A stretch of 64,000 bases of DNA, taken from the NCBI RefSeq assembly GCF_009372255.1, contig NZ_LXGN01000056.1:62001-126000 (forward strand), written 5' to 3'. Below the pieces are notes generated by a model. It did not search any database and was not told the origin of the DNA. It saw nothing but the letters and a program-made list of their open reading frames with translations. Made by a program: the position numbers and the translations under genes. Positions 48,557-57,641 of the stretch are shown piece after piece. The DNA comes from Acinetobacter guerrae. Its GTDB lineage: Bacteria > Pseudomonadota > Gammaproteobacteria > Pseudomonadales > Moraxellaceae. Position 1 is the stretch's first letter; every line of letters begins with the position of its first letter.

Positions 48557-49279
48557 TTAAAAATGATATTTGATCAAAGCGCTGACATTGTGTTCATCAC
48601 GACCTTTCATGCCAAATTTGTTGTTCCAGACTGAATGTTCAACACCTAAATATAAGCGGGTATCTGGTGAAATATGTTTACCCAGATTCCATTTATATTG
48701 TGTCGTCCAGTTGAGTTCACTGGCATGATCACCTTCTGCGGTTGACCAGTCTAGAAAGCCGTCTACCAGAAATTCTTCTGATGAAACTTTAAATGGCAAT
48801 GCATAGGCTGCGGTCATTTGGTAGTCATCGTCAGTATTTTCGTTATTTGCACGATAAAAGTTCAAATTGAAATACTGAAAATACGGTACGTTTAAATCAA
48901 CCGCAAAACCATAAAGGAAATTATCGAAACTACTAAAGTCATCGTTATTACTTTCCCAAGTGGTTGAAATCAATACATCTTTAATTGGGCCATAAGACAA
49001 CTTTTGTCCTGAAATCTCACTTAAACTAAAACGTGGTGAAAGTTCGAAATAAGTACTTTTATGGTCATCACCGCCACGCATGCGATCCATAAAAAAGAAT
49101 ACATCTGCATATTTGACTTTAGCAGCGTACTCTAAAGTGATCGTTGTTTCTTCTTTATCTACAACTTCGTAATTTTCACCGTACAAACCTGTGATACTAA
49201 AATCCTGCCAGATTGGTTTCGCCTGAACCATCGTCGTCGATAAAAGTGTAGCAGCAAGCACCCCAAATTTAAATTTCAT
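48557..49279 (-). CDS. Tsx/OmpK-family outer-membrane channel
   Basis: A 240-residue protein with signal peptide ending MVQA (about residue 20). WQDFSITGLYGENYE, YADVFFFMDRMRGGDD and FELSPRFSLSEISG are typical of nucleoside-specific Tsx/OmpK channels, and it ends in aromatic HF as outer-membrane barrels do. Lying among urate genes, it may admit purines or related compounds; that is inference. Confidence 0.85.
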   Translation of the reverse strand: MKFKFGVLAATLLSTTMVQAKPIWQDFSITGLYGENYEVVDKEETTITLEYAAKVKYADVFFFMDRMRGGDDHKSTYFELSPRFSLSEISGQKLSYGPIKDVLISTTWESNNDDFSSFDNFLYGFAVDLNVPYFQYFNLNFYRANNENTDDDYQMTAAYALPFKVSSEEFLVDGFLDWSTAEGDHASELNWTTQYKWNLGKHISPDTRLYLGVEHSVWNNKFGMKGRDEHNVSALIKYHF

Positions 49280-49451
49280 CGCAAATATCTCCCCAGATAA
49301 AAAGCGAGTAAAGCATACAGGCTCTTTGCTAAAAATAAAGTCAAATTTGATTAAAGGTTAAAAATATATGCGATAAAAGTCTGATTACCAGATATAAACC
49401 TGAGAGAAAAATTATTTTTTTGTTTAATTTTATGGGCTTATATCAAACTTA

Positions 49452-49471
49452 GGGAATCGTGTCAGATTCCC
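49452..49471. other. Hairpin downstream of uraH
   Basis: GGGAATC (49452-49458) pairs with GATTCCC (49465-49471). On the minus strand there is no clear T run after it, so it may be a Rho-dependent end or a stabiliser of the urate operon mRNA. Confidence 0.4.
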
Positions 49472-49494
49472 CCTCATAAAAGCATTTTTATATT

Positions 49495-49818
49495 TTAACT
49501 ACCGCGATAAGTAGAATAAGCGAAAGGACTAATCAATAACGGAACATGATAATGTTCATCTGGATTTTCAATAAAAAACTGAATAGTAACCTGCGGAAAG
49601 AAGGTTTTTAAATCATGTTTGGCAAAATAAGGGGCAATATCATATTCAAGTAAATATGCACCGCTTTGTAATTCTTCCAAACCAAAATCTTTTAAGCGAC
49701 CATCATCATTGGTATAACCATTGCCCAACAATGTACGGGTTTTTGCATCATACAGACGCACTTCAACCTGTGGTGCGGGTTTACCTAAATGAGTATCTAA
49801 GATGTGGGTACTAATCAT
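49495..49818 (-). CDS. uraH: 5-hydroxyisourate hydrolase
   Basis: A 107-residue transthyretin-like enzyme opening 5-hydroxyisourate. The N-terminal THILDTHLGKPAP and the C-terminal YRGS tetrapeptide are the family signature, with HYHVPLLISPFAYSTYRGS completing it. It overlaps uraD by 4 bases. Confidence 0.95.
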   Translation of the reverse strand: MISTHILDTHLGKPAPQVEVRLYDAKTRTLLGNGYTNDDGRLKDFGLEELQSGAYLLEYDIAPYFAKHDLKTFFPQVTIQFFIENPDEHYHVPLLISPFAYSTYRGS

Positions 49819-50327
49819 GCTTCAATTCCTTGACTCAATCGTAATAATGCGATGGCAGCCAATTGTTCGTGAACAATTTTTTTCTCTGTTTCCAGATCAT
49901 GCTGCAAACGTTGTTGTAAAGCACTGAGAATTTGTTCACTGCTCAGTCCCGCTGCTTTAATTAAAAAGATGAAGCCAAATTTTTGTTCGTAGGCAACATT
50001 ACCTTCAAAAAGTGCTTGCTGGGTTTGAGTATCTTGTTTTACGCCCGATTGTTCCTGATCTGAAAATTGGGCTTCACGTTCACTGAGTTCTACTTTGGCT
50101 TTTTTTTCACCAATCCGTGGGTGGGTTGCCAGTGCTGTTTCGATCTCATCCCATGTCCAACTTTGACTTTGTTGTGAAGCAAGATCTAGCAAGGTTTGGG
50201 TAGATGCATAGGGACGCTGTTGAGTTAAAGTGTCAATCCAAGAAGGAATGTGTACACACGCACTCAATAAGGGCGTTACTTGATGGGTTGCTGCATGATT
50301 AAACTCAGAAAAACGCACCATATTCAT
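49815..50327 (-). CDS. uraD: OHCU decarboxylase
   Basis: A 170-residue enzyme decarboxylating OHCU to S-allantoin. THPRIGEKK contains the conserved HPRIG, and NVAYEQKFGFIFLIKAAGLSSEQIL (in pieces) is the second motif. The ATG at 50327 (MNMVRFSEFNHA) is preferred over a TTG 12 codons upstream. Confidence 0.93.
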   Translation of the reverse strand: MNMVRFSEFNHAATHQVTPLLSACVHIPSWIDTLTQQRPYASTQTLLDLASQQSQSWTWDEIETALATHPRIGEKKAKVELSEREAQFSDQEQSGVKQDTQTQQALFEGNVAYEQKFGFIFLIKAAGLSSEQILSALQQRLQHDLETEKKIVHEQLAAIALLRLSQGIEA

Positions 50328-50377
50328 CCAGTATTTAAGCAGAAGATAAAACAAATCGAGCAATTACAATGCCAGAG

Positions 50378-50418
50378 AAACAGATATCTAAAAAATCAAA
50401 TAATATAGATATCTGTTT
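50378..50418. other. Long inverted repeat between puuE and uraD
   Basis: AAACAGATATCTA (50378-50390) and its exact reverse complement (50406-50418) flank 15 bases. It could be a regulator site or an attenuating hairpin between two genes of the same pathway; the minus-strand side lacks a T run. Confidence 0.55.
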
Positions 50419-50454
50419 GTTTATTTTAACCTAAACTGCTTTAAGGTTAAAAAA

Positions 50455-51423
50455 TCAGTCTTTATGAGGATGATGCTGATACCAGTGTGCTGCAATATCA
50501 TTACGGCGACAAATCCAGACTTGATCATGCGATTGTATGTAATCCAGAAAGCGTTGCAAAGCTTTAAAGCGTCCAGGTCGCCCTAAAAGACGGCAATGCA
50601 TACCAATAGAGAGCATTTTTGGTGCATTTTCACCTTCTGCATAAAGAACGTCAAAAGCATCTTTTAAATATTGATAAAATTGCTCACCACTGTTAAAGCC
50701 GCCTGGAGAGCAAAACTTCATGTCATTGGATTCAAGCGTATAGGGAATAATGAGGTGTGGACGAGTTTCGCCCTTACTATTCGTCAGGGCCGTCCAAAAT
50801 GGAAGATCATCGCCATAATAATCACAGTCATATTTAATCTGTGGAAACTCGGCCAAAATCTGACGTGTGTTTGGACTATCACGACCTGTATACCAACCGA
50901 TCGGGGTTTCACCAAATAAGGCTTCAAGCACAGAAATTGCCTGATCGGTATACATACGTTCGGTTTCAATATCCATATCCTGATAGTGAATCCAGCGCTG
51001 ACCATGAGAAACAACATCATATTGAGCTTTTTTAATCGCTTCGACGACATAGGGATTGCGTACCAATGCCATGCCCACCCCAAAAATAGTCATGGGTAGA
51101 CCACGACGCTGAAATTCTTCATGAATACGCCAGAAACCTGCACGGGAACCATATTCATACATTGAATCCATCGACATATGTTTGGCTGGAAAACTTGCGG
51201 CACCAATAATATCGGATAGAAACTGCTCTGAACCTAAATCGCCGTGTTCAATATGATTTTCGCTACCTTCTTCATAATTCAGTACAAATTGCACGGCAAC
51301 ACGTGCCTGATTAGGCCATTGCGGATGTGGAGGCTGACCGTGATAACCGACTAAATCGCGTGAATATGGTGCATTTCTGATCTGGTCAATCAGATCTTGT
51401 CCACGTAAATATGAAGAATTCAC
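50455..51423 (-). CDS. puuE: Allantoinase PuuE (polysaccharide-deacetylase fold)
   Basis: A 322-residue enzyme hydrolysing allantoin to allantoate. VGYHGQPPHPQWPNQARVAVQFVLNYEEGSE (in pieces), YGSRAGFWRI and VSHGQRWIHYQDMD are characteristic of cofactor-independent PuuE, as opposed to the metal-dependent AllB family. It stands first in the minus-strand urate unit with uraD and uraH. Confidence 0.93.
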   Translation of the reverse strand: MNSSYLRGQDLIDQIRNAPYSRDLVGYHGQPPHPQWPNQARVAVQFVLNYEEGSENHIEHGDLGSEQFLSDIIGAASFPAKHMSMDSMYEYGSRAGFWRIHEEFQRRGLPMTIFGVGMALVRNPYVVEAIKKAQYDVVSHGQRWIHYQDMDIETERMYTDQAISVLEALFGETPIGWYTGRDSPNTRQILAEFPQIKYDCDYYGDDLPFWTALTNSKGETRPHLIIPYTLESNDMKFCSPGGFNSGEQFYQYLKDAFDVLYAEGENAPKMLSIGMHCRLLGRPGRFKALQRFLDYIQSHDQVWICRRNDIAAHWYQHHPHKD

Positions 51424-51683
51424 AATGTTGCATCCTTTTTGATCAAAATGTCATAAAAATTTAAAAAATCAGCTTGCATATTTTTGAGTATAGACAGATA
51501 TTGAAGATAGAGAAGCCTTTCAAGCACTCAAAAAATAACACCAACATAAAGTATAAAAGGAGATAACAACCAATTACACAACAGAGATGTACAACAGCAC
51601 CGAATTACAGCATGCTCAAAGTATGCCAATTAAGTTTTGCATAGATCGTTATATAGAAATACTGATACAAAGAGGATGAAATC

Positions 51684-52034
51684 ATGAATATTGAAATCCG
51701 CACAGATAAAAACATCCAAAATAGTGAACGTTTAATTGAATATGTTCGTGCAGAACTTTCTGATGAATTTCAGCGTTATGCTGAACGCATTACTCACTTT
51801 TCGGTTCATTTGAGTGATGAGAACGGGGACAAAAAAAACGGTGAGGATGATATTCGATGCATGATCGAAGCACGTCCAGCAGGCTTAAAGCCGATTGCAG
51901 TCAGCCATAAAGCAGGCAATATTGATTTAGCGATTCATGGTTCGATTGAAAAACTAAAACGTACGCTTGAACATACTTTTGAGAAACAGGAACCATCGCG
52001 TGGTGGTCGAGTCGAATTTGCCGACGAAGAATAA
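51684..52034 (+). CDS. HPF/RaiA-family ribosome-associated protein
   Basis: A 116-residue protein with the HPF/RaiA beta-alpha fold. ITHFSVHLSDENGDK and RCMIEARPAGLKPIAVSHKAGNIDLAIHGSIEKLKRTLEH (in pieces) match the family. It is too short for the long, dimerising HPF and may be a stress-time hibernation or related factor. AGAGG precedes the ATG. Confidence 0.8.
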   Translation: MNIEIRTDKNIQNSERLIEYVRAELSDEFQRYAERITHFSVHLSDENGDKKNGEDDIRCMIEARPAGLKPIAVSHKAGNIDLAIHGSIEKLKRTLEHTFEKQEPSRGGRVEFADEE

Positions 52035-52045
52035 TGTAATGGAAG

Positions 52046-52066
52046 AAGCCCTGCGGGGCTTTTTTT
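52046..52066 (+). terminator. Terminator after the HPF-like gene
   Basis: AAGCCC (52046-52051) pairs with GGGCTT (52056-52061) around TGCG, followed by T residues. Confidence 0.88.
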
Positions 52067-52185
52067 ATGCTTGGTTATTAATAGTCATCTGAAAAATGAG
52101 ATGAATTAACCTCAAAATAACACAAACTTGCGTTCAATTTTCGGCATAATAGTAGCCAAATCCCTTTAAAGTGGTGAGATCATCC

Positions 52186-52722
52186 ATGCTAACAGCCCAA
52201 CAACAAGCCTTTGTTCAGGCCATTGAAGAATTAGACCTTGAACAGGTGAAGCGCCTGTTAGCATCAGGTCTTGATCCAAATTTTATTGACCCCGAAAAAG
52301 GTCCACCCATTTCAGTATTAAGTGATGGTTTATTTAAATGGTGGGAAATGATCTGTGAGGCCTATGAAGCCAATCAACCTCTAAGTGAAGATGAAAAGCA
52401 ACAAGCCTTAAAAGTACATCTGGATATTTTAGATGCGCTGATAAAAGCCAAAGCCAATTTGCATTTATGGGATTCAGAAGAATTGTATGGCCCACTTTGG
52501 GATGCGGCAAGTTCAGCCTGTGTGCCTGTGGTTCAGCGCTTACTAGATGAAAAAGTTGATCCGAATACACGCGATGATGAAGGACTCACTATTTTATCTT
52601 CTGTGAGTGATTTATTCTTCGATTGTGAGTTCGATCAAATTAATTGGGCAGAGGCACTACCAGAAGAGAAACAGACACTGGAGTTACTGCGTAGTCGCGG
52701 TGCAAAAATGTCAAAAGAATAA
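52186..52722 (+). CDS. Ankyrin-repeat-like protein
   Basis: A 178-residue protein with helical ankyrin-type repeats: LDLEQVKRLLASGLDPNFIDP near the N-terminus and VPVVQRLLDEKVDPNTRDDEGLT near the C-terminus, joined by KAKANLHLWDSEELYG. No signal peptide is seen. The ATG at 52186 with GGTGAG upstream is preferred to an in-frame GTG five codons earlier. The partner is unknown. Confidence 0.75.
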   Translation: MLTAQQQAFVQAIEELDLEQVKRLLASGLDPNFIDPEKGPPISVLSDGLFKWWEMICEAYEANQPLSEDEKQQALKVHLDILDALIKAKANLHLWDSEELYGPLWDAASSACVPVVQRLLDEKVDPNTRDDEGLTILSSVSDLFFDCEFDQINWAEALPEEKQTLELLRSRGAKMSKE

Positions 52723-52779
52723 ACTTGGTTTTACGAGAATCAAGTTAACTTAAAAATGAACTGAATTTTGAGTGTATCC

Positions 52780-53547
52780 ATGAACATGTTTAAAACACTA
52801 ACTTTTATTTTGGCGACAGGTGCAACAGCAAACACCTTTGCTGCCGAATTTTCTTTTGATCGTCCTGGGTCGGGTTTTGGAACAGGAATTACACCTGTAG
52901 GTCAATTGGCGTGGGAGCAAGGATTACCGAATGCCACCTACAACGAAACCAATGTCGACGGTGTTAAGGAAAAAACAGTCACTCTCAATGAAAATATGTT
53001 GTTTCGTACAGGTTTGATGAAGGATCTAGAATTACAACTAGGTTGGGGTGGTCCTGCATGGTATCAAACCAAACGCGCAGGCCAAAAAAACCATGATAAT
53101 GGTTTGGGCGACATTTCTGTGGGTTTGAAAAAAGCCATTGATCTAAATGATGATCGTTTGTCGATGGCTATTCTTGCTCAGGCACTCATTGCGACGGGTA
53201 ATGATGAGTTTACCGAACATGATGATATTTACAGTCTAAGTTCGGCAGTGGCATATCAGTATAATGATTTACTACAAACTTCAATCACCATGAAATATGA
53301 AGTACAAAATAGTGATTGGGCAGTGACTGCAATCCCAACCATTGGCTATAAGCTGAGCGGAAAATGGTCAGGTTATTCTGAGTTTGTATATCGTAAAGCA
53401 GAAAGCCAAGACTATGAATATGGTTTGGGAACTGGGGTGATTTATGCCATTAATGACCGCGCACAATTAGATGCCAGTGTTGGTGTGGGTTTAAATGGAA
53501 ACGATAAGAACTACAATGGTGGTTTTGGTTTTTCTTACCTGTTCTAA
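52780..53547 (+). CDS. Outer-membrane transporter-like protein (phenol MetA-type)
   Basis: A 255-residue protein with signal peptide ending TFAA (about residue 21). The mature start EFSFDRPGSGFGTGITPVGQLAWEQGLP (in pieces) and the NGLGDISVGLKKAI stretch resemble the transporter family typified by MetA of phenol degradation. It ends in SYLF, an outer-membrane insertion signal. Function unknown. The ATG at 52780 is preferred over one four codons upstream. Confidence 0.75.
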   Translation: MNMFKTLTFILATGATANTFAAEFSFDRPGSGFGTGITPVGQLAWEQGLPNATYNETNVDGVKEKTVTLNENMLFRTGLMKDLELQLGWGGPAWYQTKRAGQKNHDNGLGDISVGLKKAIDLNDDRLSMAILAQALIATGNDEFTEHDDIYSLSSAVAYQYNDLLQTSITMKYEVQNSDWAVTAIPTIGYKLSGKWSGYSEFVYRKAESQDYEYGLGTGVIYAINDRAQLDASVGVGLNGNDKNYNGGFGFSYLF

Positions 53548-53562
53548 GTAATTGAGGGAATA

Positions 53563-55410
53563 ATGACGCATTTTCAAAGTCGCAGTGGCATTTTTTATTT
53601 TTTGATCCTGTCACTTTGTTGTTTTGCGACACAGCTCTATGCCAAAAATGAGGCATTGTTAAGTCCTGAAGATGCGTTCTCCTTTTCTGTTGAATCACTT
53701 GACCAAAAAAATGCTGTTCTCAATTGGTCGATTCAGCCGAACTATTATCTATATCAGCATAAATTTGAAGTCAAACAGGCAGGTCATGGTCTACCACTGG
53801 ATTTGCCTAAAGCAGTACAGCAATATGATGATAACTTTGGTCAAAGTCAGGTTTATTATCAAAACGTTCAGTTCAAAATCCATACTCAACCCTCACAAAC
53901 TTATCAGGTGACATGGCAGGGTTGTGCCAAAGACCGAATTTGTTATCCTCCGCAGACCATTGAGTTCCAGACTGATCTTGATGGCTTGGTCAATATACAA
54001 AATACGAGTCAAACCAAGAAAACCTTTTTGGATGTTGCTCAGGCATCTCAGAACAGTGCAGCAAATAACATAACTCCTGAATATCGTTCGGATACAAATT
54101 CACCTGAGAAATCTGCCGATACTAAAGTCTCACCATTCAGTACTGATACTCAAGTGGCTCAGGATCAATTCTGGAGCAGTAAGCTTGAGCAACATTCATT
54201 GGGCTATGGTGTCCTGTTATTTTTAGGCTTGGGAATGTTGTTGGCTTTTACACCGTGCTCATTGCCCATGCTACCTATTTTAACTTCATTGATTGTGAGA
54301 GATAGCAAAGGTTTACGTGCATGGATGGTGGCATTAACTTTTGTGTGTAGTATGGCGTTGGTGTATGCCGTACTAGGTTTAATCGCCTCATCGGCGGGCT
54401 TGAATTTTCAGCGTTGGTTACAGCAACCCGCGACATTGGTAGCATTTAGCCTGTTATTTGTTGTGTTTGCCCTCAATTTATTTGGTTTGTTTGAGATCAA
54501 GCTGCCTCAGACTTTGATGAATCATCTGGATCGGGTTCAATCTGTTCAGCGTGGAGGCACTTTATTGGGTGCTGCTGTGATGGGGATGGTTTCTGCACTA
54601 CTCGTCGGGCCGTGTATGACGGCACCACTTGCAGGAACTTTACTTTTTATTTCACAGACGCAAGATCAGTGGCAAGGGGCTTTGTTATTGTTCTGTCTGG
54701 GCTTTGGTATGGGTATTCCCTTACTGCTTGCAACCATTTTAGGGGCAAAAGTTTTACCCAAAGCAGGGCAATGGATGCATCAGATTAAGGTCATTTTTGC
54801 CTTTATCATGTTGGGTTTAAGTTTATATTTCATCCGTCCGTTGGTTTCACCTTTAATACTTCAGGTATTGAGTCTGGCATTAGGACTCAGTTTTATTGGA
54901 TATGCTTGCTATCGTCTTGTTAAATACCACGATCGTTTGCGATGGTTATATGTGTTGTTGCTCATTGTGGTGATTCCACTCGTGGTTTTTGATCAGTATC
55001 AACATATTCAGCGTAATCAGCTTGATCAGCAGCAAGGTGGCAATCATTGGAACGTGGCTCATACGGCTTCTGAATTTCAACAATTGTTGGAGCAAGTTCC
55101 GAAAGATCGTATGGTTATTATTGATGTTTATGCAGACTGGTGTGTCGCTTGTCAGCCGATTGAACATCGTGTGCTTAAGGATATAGAAGTCCAGAAGGCC
55201 TTAGAACCCTTCTATCTGATCAAGCTGGATTTAAGTCAGTATGACCACTCTCATCAGGTTCTACTGAATCAATGGCAGATTTTAGGGCCGCCAACTTATG
55301 TATTTTTAGATTCAAAGCAACAAGAATTACGCCATTTACGCTTGACGGGTGCATTCACCAAAACAGAGTTGCTCGATCATTTACAGTCTTTAAAAAATTT
55401 CAGGGAGTAA
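53563..55410 (+). CDS. dsbD: Thiol:disulfide interchange protein DsbD
   Basis: A 615-residue inner-membrane protein passing electrons from cytoplasmic thioredoxin to periplasmic DsbC-type partners. An N-terminal signal and periplasmic domain carries a Cys pair (WQGCAKDRICYPP). The central membrane part has FTPCSLPMLPIL and VGPCMTAPLAG. The C-terminal thioredoxin-like domain has YADWCVACQPIE. All six catalytic cysteines are present. It follows the outer-membrane gene by 15 bases. Confidence 0.95.
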   Translation: MTHFQSRSGIFYFLILSLCCFATQLYAKNEALLSPEDAFSFSVESLDQKNAVLNWSIQPNYYLYQHKFEVKQAGHGLPLDLPKAVQQYDDNFGQSQVYYQNVQFKIHTQPSQTYQVTWQGCAKDRICYPPQTIEFQTDLDGLVNIQNTSQTKKTFLDVAQASQNSAANNITPEYRSDTNSPEKSADTKVSPFSTDTQVAQDQFWSSKLEQHSLGYGVLLFLGLGMLLAFTPCSLPMLPILTSLIVRDSKGLRAWMVALTFVCSMALVYAVLGLIASSAGLNFQRWLQQPATLVAFSLLFVVFALNLFGLFEIKLPQTLMNHLDRVQSVQRGGTLLGAAVMGMVSALLVGPCMTAPLAGTLLFISQTQDQWQGALLLFCLGFGMGIPLLLATILGAKVLPKAGQWMHQIKVIFAFIMLGLSLYFIRPLVSPLILQVLSLALGLSFIGYACYRLVKYHDRLRWLYVLLLIVVIPLVVFDQYQHIQRNQLDQQQGGNHWNVAHTASEFQQLLEQVPKDRMVIIDVYADWCVACQPIEHRVLKDIEVQKALEPFYLIKLDLSQYDHSHQVLLNQWQILGPPTYVFLDSKQQELRHLRLTGAFTKTELLDHLQSLKNFRE

Positions 55411-55416
55411 TGCTTG

Positions 55417-56109
55417 ATGGAACTCTATATCGGCAGTAAAAACTATTCATCGTGGTCAATGCGCCCATGGCTCGTAATGAAACATTTTGATTTGCCTATG
55501 CAAGAGCATCTGGTGGCATTTGATGATTTTTCCGCTGATGGCCAGTTTAAGCAGCTCATGTCAGTGATTAGTCCGTCAGGGAAAGTGCCTACACTGATTG
55601 ATCAAGATATTGTGGTGTGGGATTCATTGGCGATTTGTGAATATCTAGCCGAAAAATTTCCTGAAAAACATTTGTGGCCTATTGATAAAACCCAACGTGC
55701 CCGTGCGCGAAGTATCTGCGCAGAAATGCACAGCGGTTTTAGCACCTTAAGACAATACTGCGGCATGAATATTGAAGCCGATCTGCGATTTATTGGCAGC
55801 AAACTCTGGAATGATTTGGCTGGATTACGTGCAGATGTTGCGCGTATTGAACATATCTGGGCTGAACGACCAGAAATACATGGATTTTTATGTGGCGATT
55901 TTAGTATCGCCGATGCTTTTTATGCGCCTGTTGTGATGCGTTTTGTGAGTTATGGTTTACCTATTTCTGAGCAAAGTCAGCAATATATGCAAAACATATT
56001 GACCAATCCAGCAGTCATACAATGGATAACACAGGCACAGGCAGAAAAACAATTTGTACAACATCAGGAACCGTATCGACAGCACCGAGAGCAATTTCTC
56101 AGATCGTGA
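55417..56109 (+). CDS. Glutathione S-transferase family protein
   Basis: A 230-residue GST. The N-terminal thioredoxin-fold start MELYIGSKNYSSWSMRPWLVM has Ser residues where several classes keep the catalytic group, and VVWDSLAICEYLAEKFPEKHLWP is the conserved glutathione-binding end. The C-terminal helical domain is normal. ATG 55417 has GGGAG 10 bases upstream. Confidence 0.9.
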   Translation: MELYIGSKNYSSWSMRPWLVMKHFDLPMQEHLVAFDDFSADGQFKQLMSVISPSGKVPTLIDQDIVVWDSLAICEYLAEKFPEKHLWPIDKTQRARARSICAEMHSGFSTLRQYCGMNIEADLRFIGSKLWNDLAGLRADVARIEHIWAERPEIHGFLCGDFSIADAFYAPVVMRFVSYGLPISEQSQQYMQNILTNPAVIQWITQAQAEKQFVQHQEPYRQHREQFLRS

Positions 56110-56112
56110 TGT

Positions 56113-57285
56113 TTAGCCGACAGGTTGCGGCAAGTCAAAAAAACATTGAACTTGATTACGCCCCATTGCTTTAACTGCGTATAAAGCCTGATCGGCCTGA
56201 TTCAGAATTTCTTGTGGATTGCCGTTATAGTTTGACATTGCAATGCCGAAACTGGCACTAATGTGAATTTCAGTATGTTCATTGACTAAAATACTAAGTT
56301 TTTGGATGGCAAGTCGGCAACGCTCGGCAATGCTTCGCACTTGTGCCAGAGGTGTATTAGGCAGGAGTAAAATAAACTCCTCACCCCCAAAGCGGCCAAT
56401 GTAGTCCTGACGACGTAGATGATCGGATAGACAATTTGCAACGCCAATTAAGACTTCATCTCCGATATGATGCCCATACCGATCATTAATCTGTTTAAAG
56501 TGATCAAGATCTAACAAAACAATGGCATAACAGCATTGCGTATCATGATTCTGCTCATGCAAATGTTGTAGACAAAGGTTAATACTGCGACGATTGAGTA
56601 CATTGGTCAAAGGATCAATTTGGCTCAGGCGTTGAATATATTCTTCACGATTTCGCCATTGGGTCAGCAAAATTTCAAATAACAACAAACAGGTTAAAAA
56701 TATCGGTACGCTGAAAAACAACATGCTATATACCCAAAAGGGGTGGGTAAAAGTATTTCCTCCAGTTTTATAAATGTTAAACATCGGGGCATAAGGAATA
56801 ATGTGTAATGTACTTAAATAGGTACAGCCTAAGAGCATGATGCTAGCAGGTATCATGGCGATATAAATCATGCGGCGCTGAAACAGGATCAGACCGACAC
56901 CGACGATACTGACATAGCCCACCATAGTGGCAGGGCTTACAGTGCCGATCAAATAACTACTAAAACACAGCGTTAAGGTAAATAAACCAATACTGAGCCA
57001 AGGGACTACAGACTCAGCCCATTTGTTAGCACGATAATAAATTGTGGGATAAATCAGGATTGCCAGTAAACAAAAACCAATAATATCGATCCAGAAAGTA
57101 ACTTTTAGCAACGGCAGGTTAATAAGAGGCCATAGTTCGGGTTTGAGGAAAATAAAAAGCTTCCATACGATCCATGTGATGTGGATGCCACATGCCAAAA
57201 ATAAAATGAGTGTACATTTTTGCATGGTTGACCAATTCATGACGATATTATCTTCAAATACCGTTTTCAATAACCTTTTTTTCAT
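56113..57285 (-). CDS. Membrane GGDEF-domain diguanylate cyclase
   Basis: A 390-residue protein with about six N-terminal membrane helices (from MKKRLLKTVFEDN to about residue 215) and a C-terminal GGDEF domain. RFGGEEFILLLP near residue 298 is the catalytic GG(D/E)EF motif; DPLTNVLNRR and LDLDHFKQINDRYGH complete it. It should make c-di-GMP. The ATG at 57285 follows GAAGG; a TTG 11 codons upstream is an alternative. No EAL domain is present. Confidence 0.9.
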   Translation of the reverse strand: MKKRLLKTVFEDNIVMNWSTMQKCTLILFLACGIHITWIVWKLFIFLKPELWPLINLPLLKVTFWIDIIGFCLLAILIYPTIYYRANKWAESVVPWLSIGLFTLTLCFSSYLIGTVSPATMVGYVSIVGVGLILFQRRMIYIAMIPASIMLLGCTYLSTLHIIPYAPMFNIYKTGGNTFTHPFWVYSMLFFSVPIFLTCLLLFEILLTQWRNREEYIQRLSQIDPLTNVLNRRSINLCLQHLHEQNHDTQCCYAIVLLDLDHFKQINDRYGHHIGDEVLIGVANCLSDHLRRQDYIGRFGGEEFILLLPNTPLAQVRSIAERCRLAIQKLSILVNEHTEIHISASFGIAMSNYNGNPQEILNQADQALYAVKAMGRNQVQCFFDLPQPVG

Positions 57286-57641
57286 TTGCAATACCTTCGG
57301 CAGTGCATTATTTGACAAAAATGCAAGACCGTAATCTGTTCATTAAAATTTTAATTGTTGTGATGTTTAAGATGATAGATTGATTTTTATTTGCCTAGCC
57401 TAAGATAACAGTTTTAAAGTTGTATGAAAATCAGGCTTTATCCGAAAAAAATGTGATTTTGTTGACGTTAATATTCTTTTATTCATTCATTTTTTGATCA
57501 AATCAAAAACAGTCTTGCCAATTTTTATAGGAGATCTACCTATTTCACTCATGAGATTTTTCATGTAATGAAATAGGGAAATAGGGGTTTGGACTGTTTC
57601 GAAATTAAATGTAATTTTGAAAAACTCTGTTTCAAAAAATT
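57286..57641. other. Gene-free region between cyclase and esterase genes
   Basis: It holds an inverted repeat CCTATTTCA (57539-57547) with TGAAATAGG (57569-57577), downstream of the minus-strand esterase gene and possibly its terminator or a stabiliser. The promoter of the cyclase gene should also lie here, but no clear box is seen. Confidence 0.5.
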
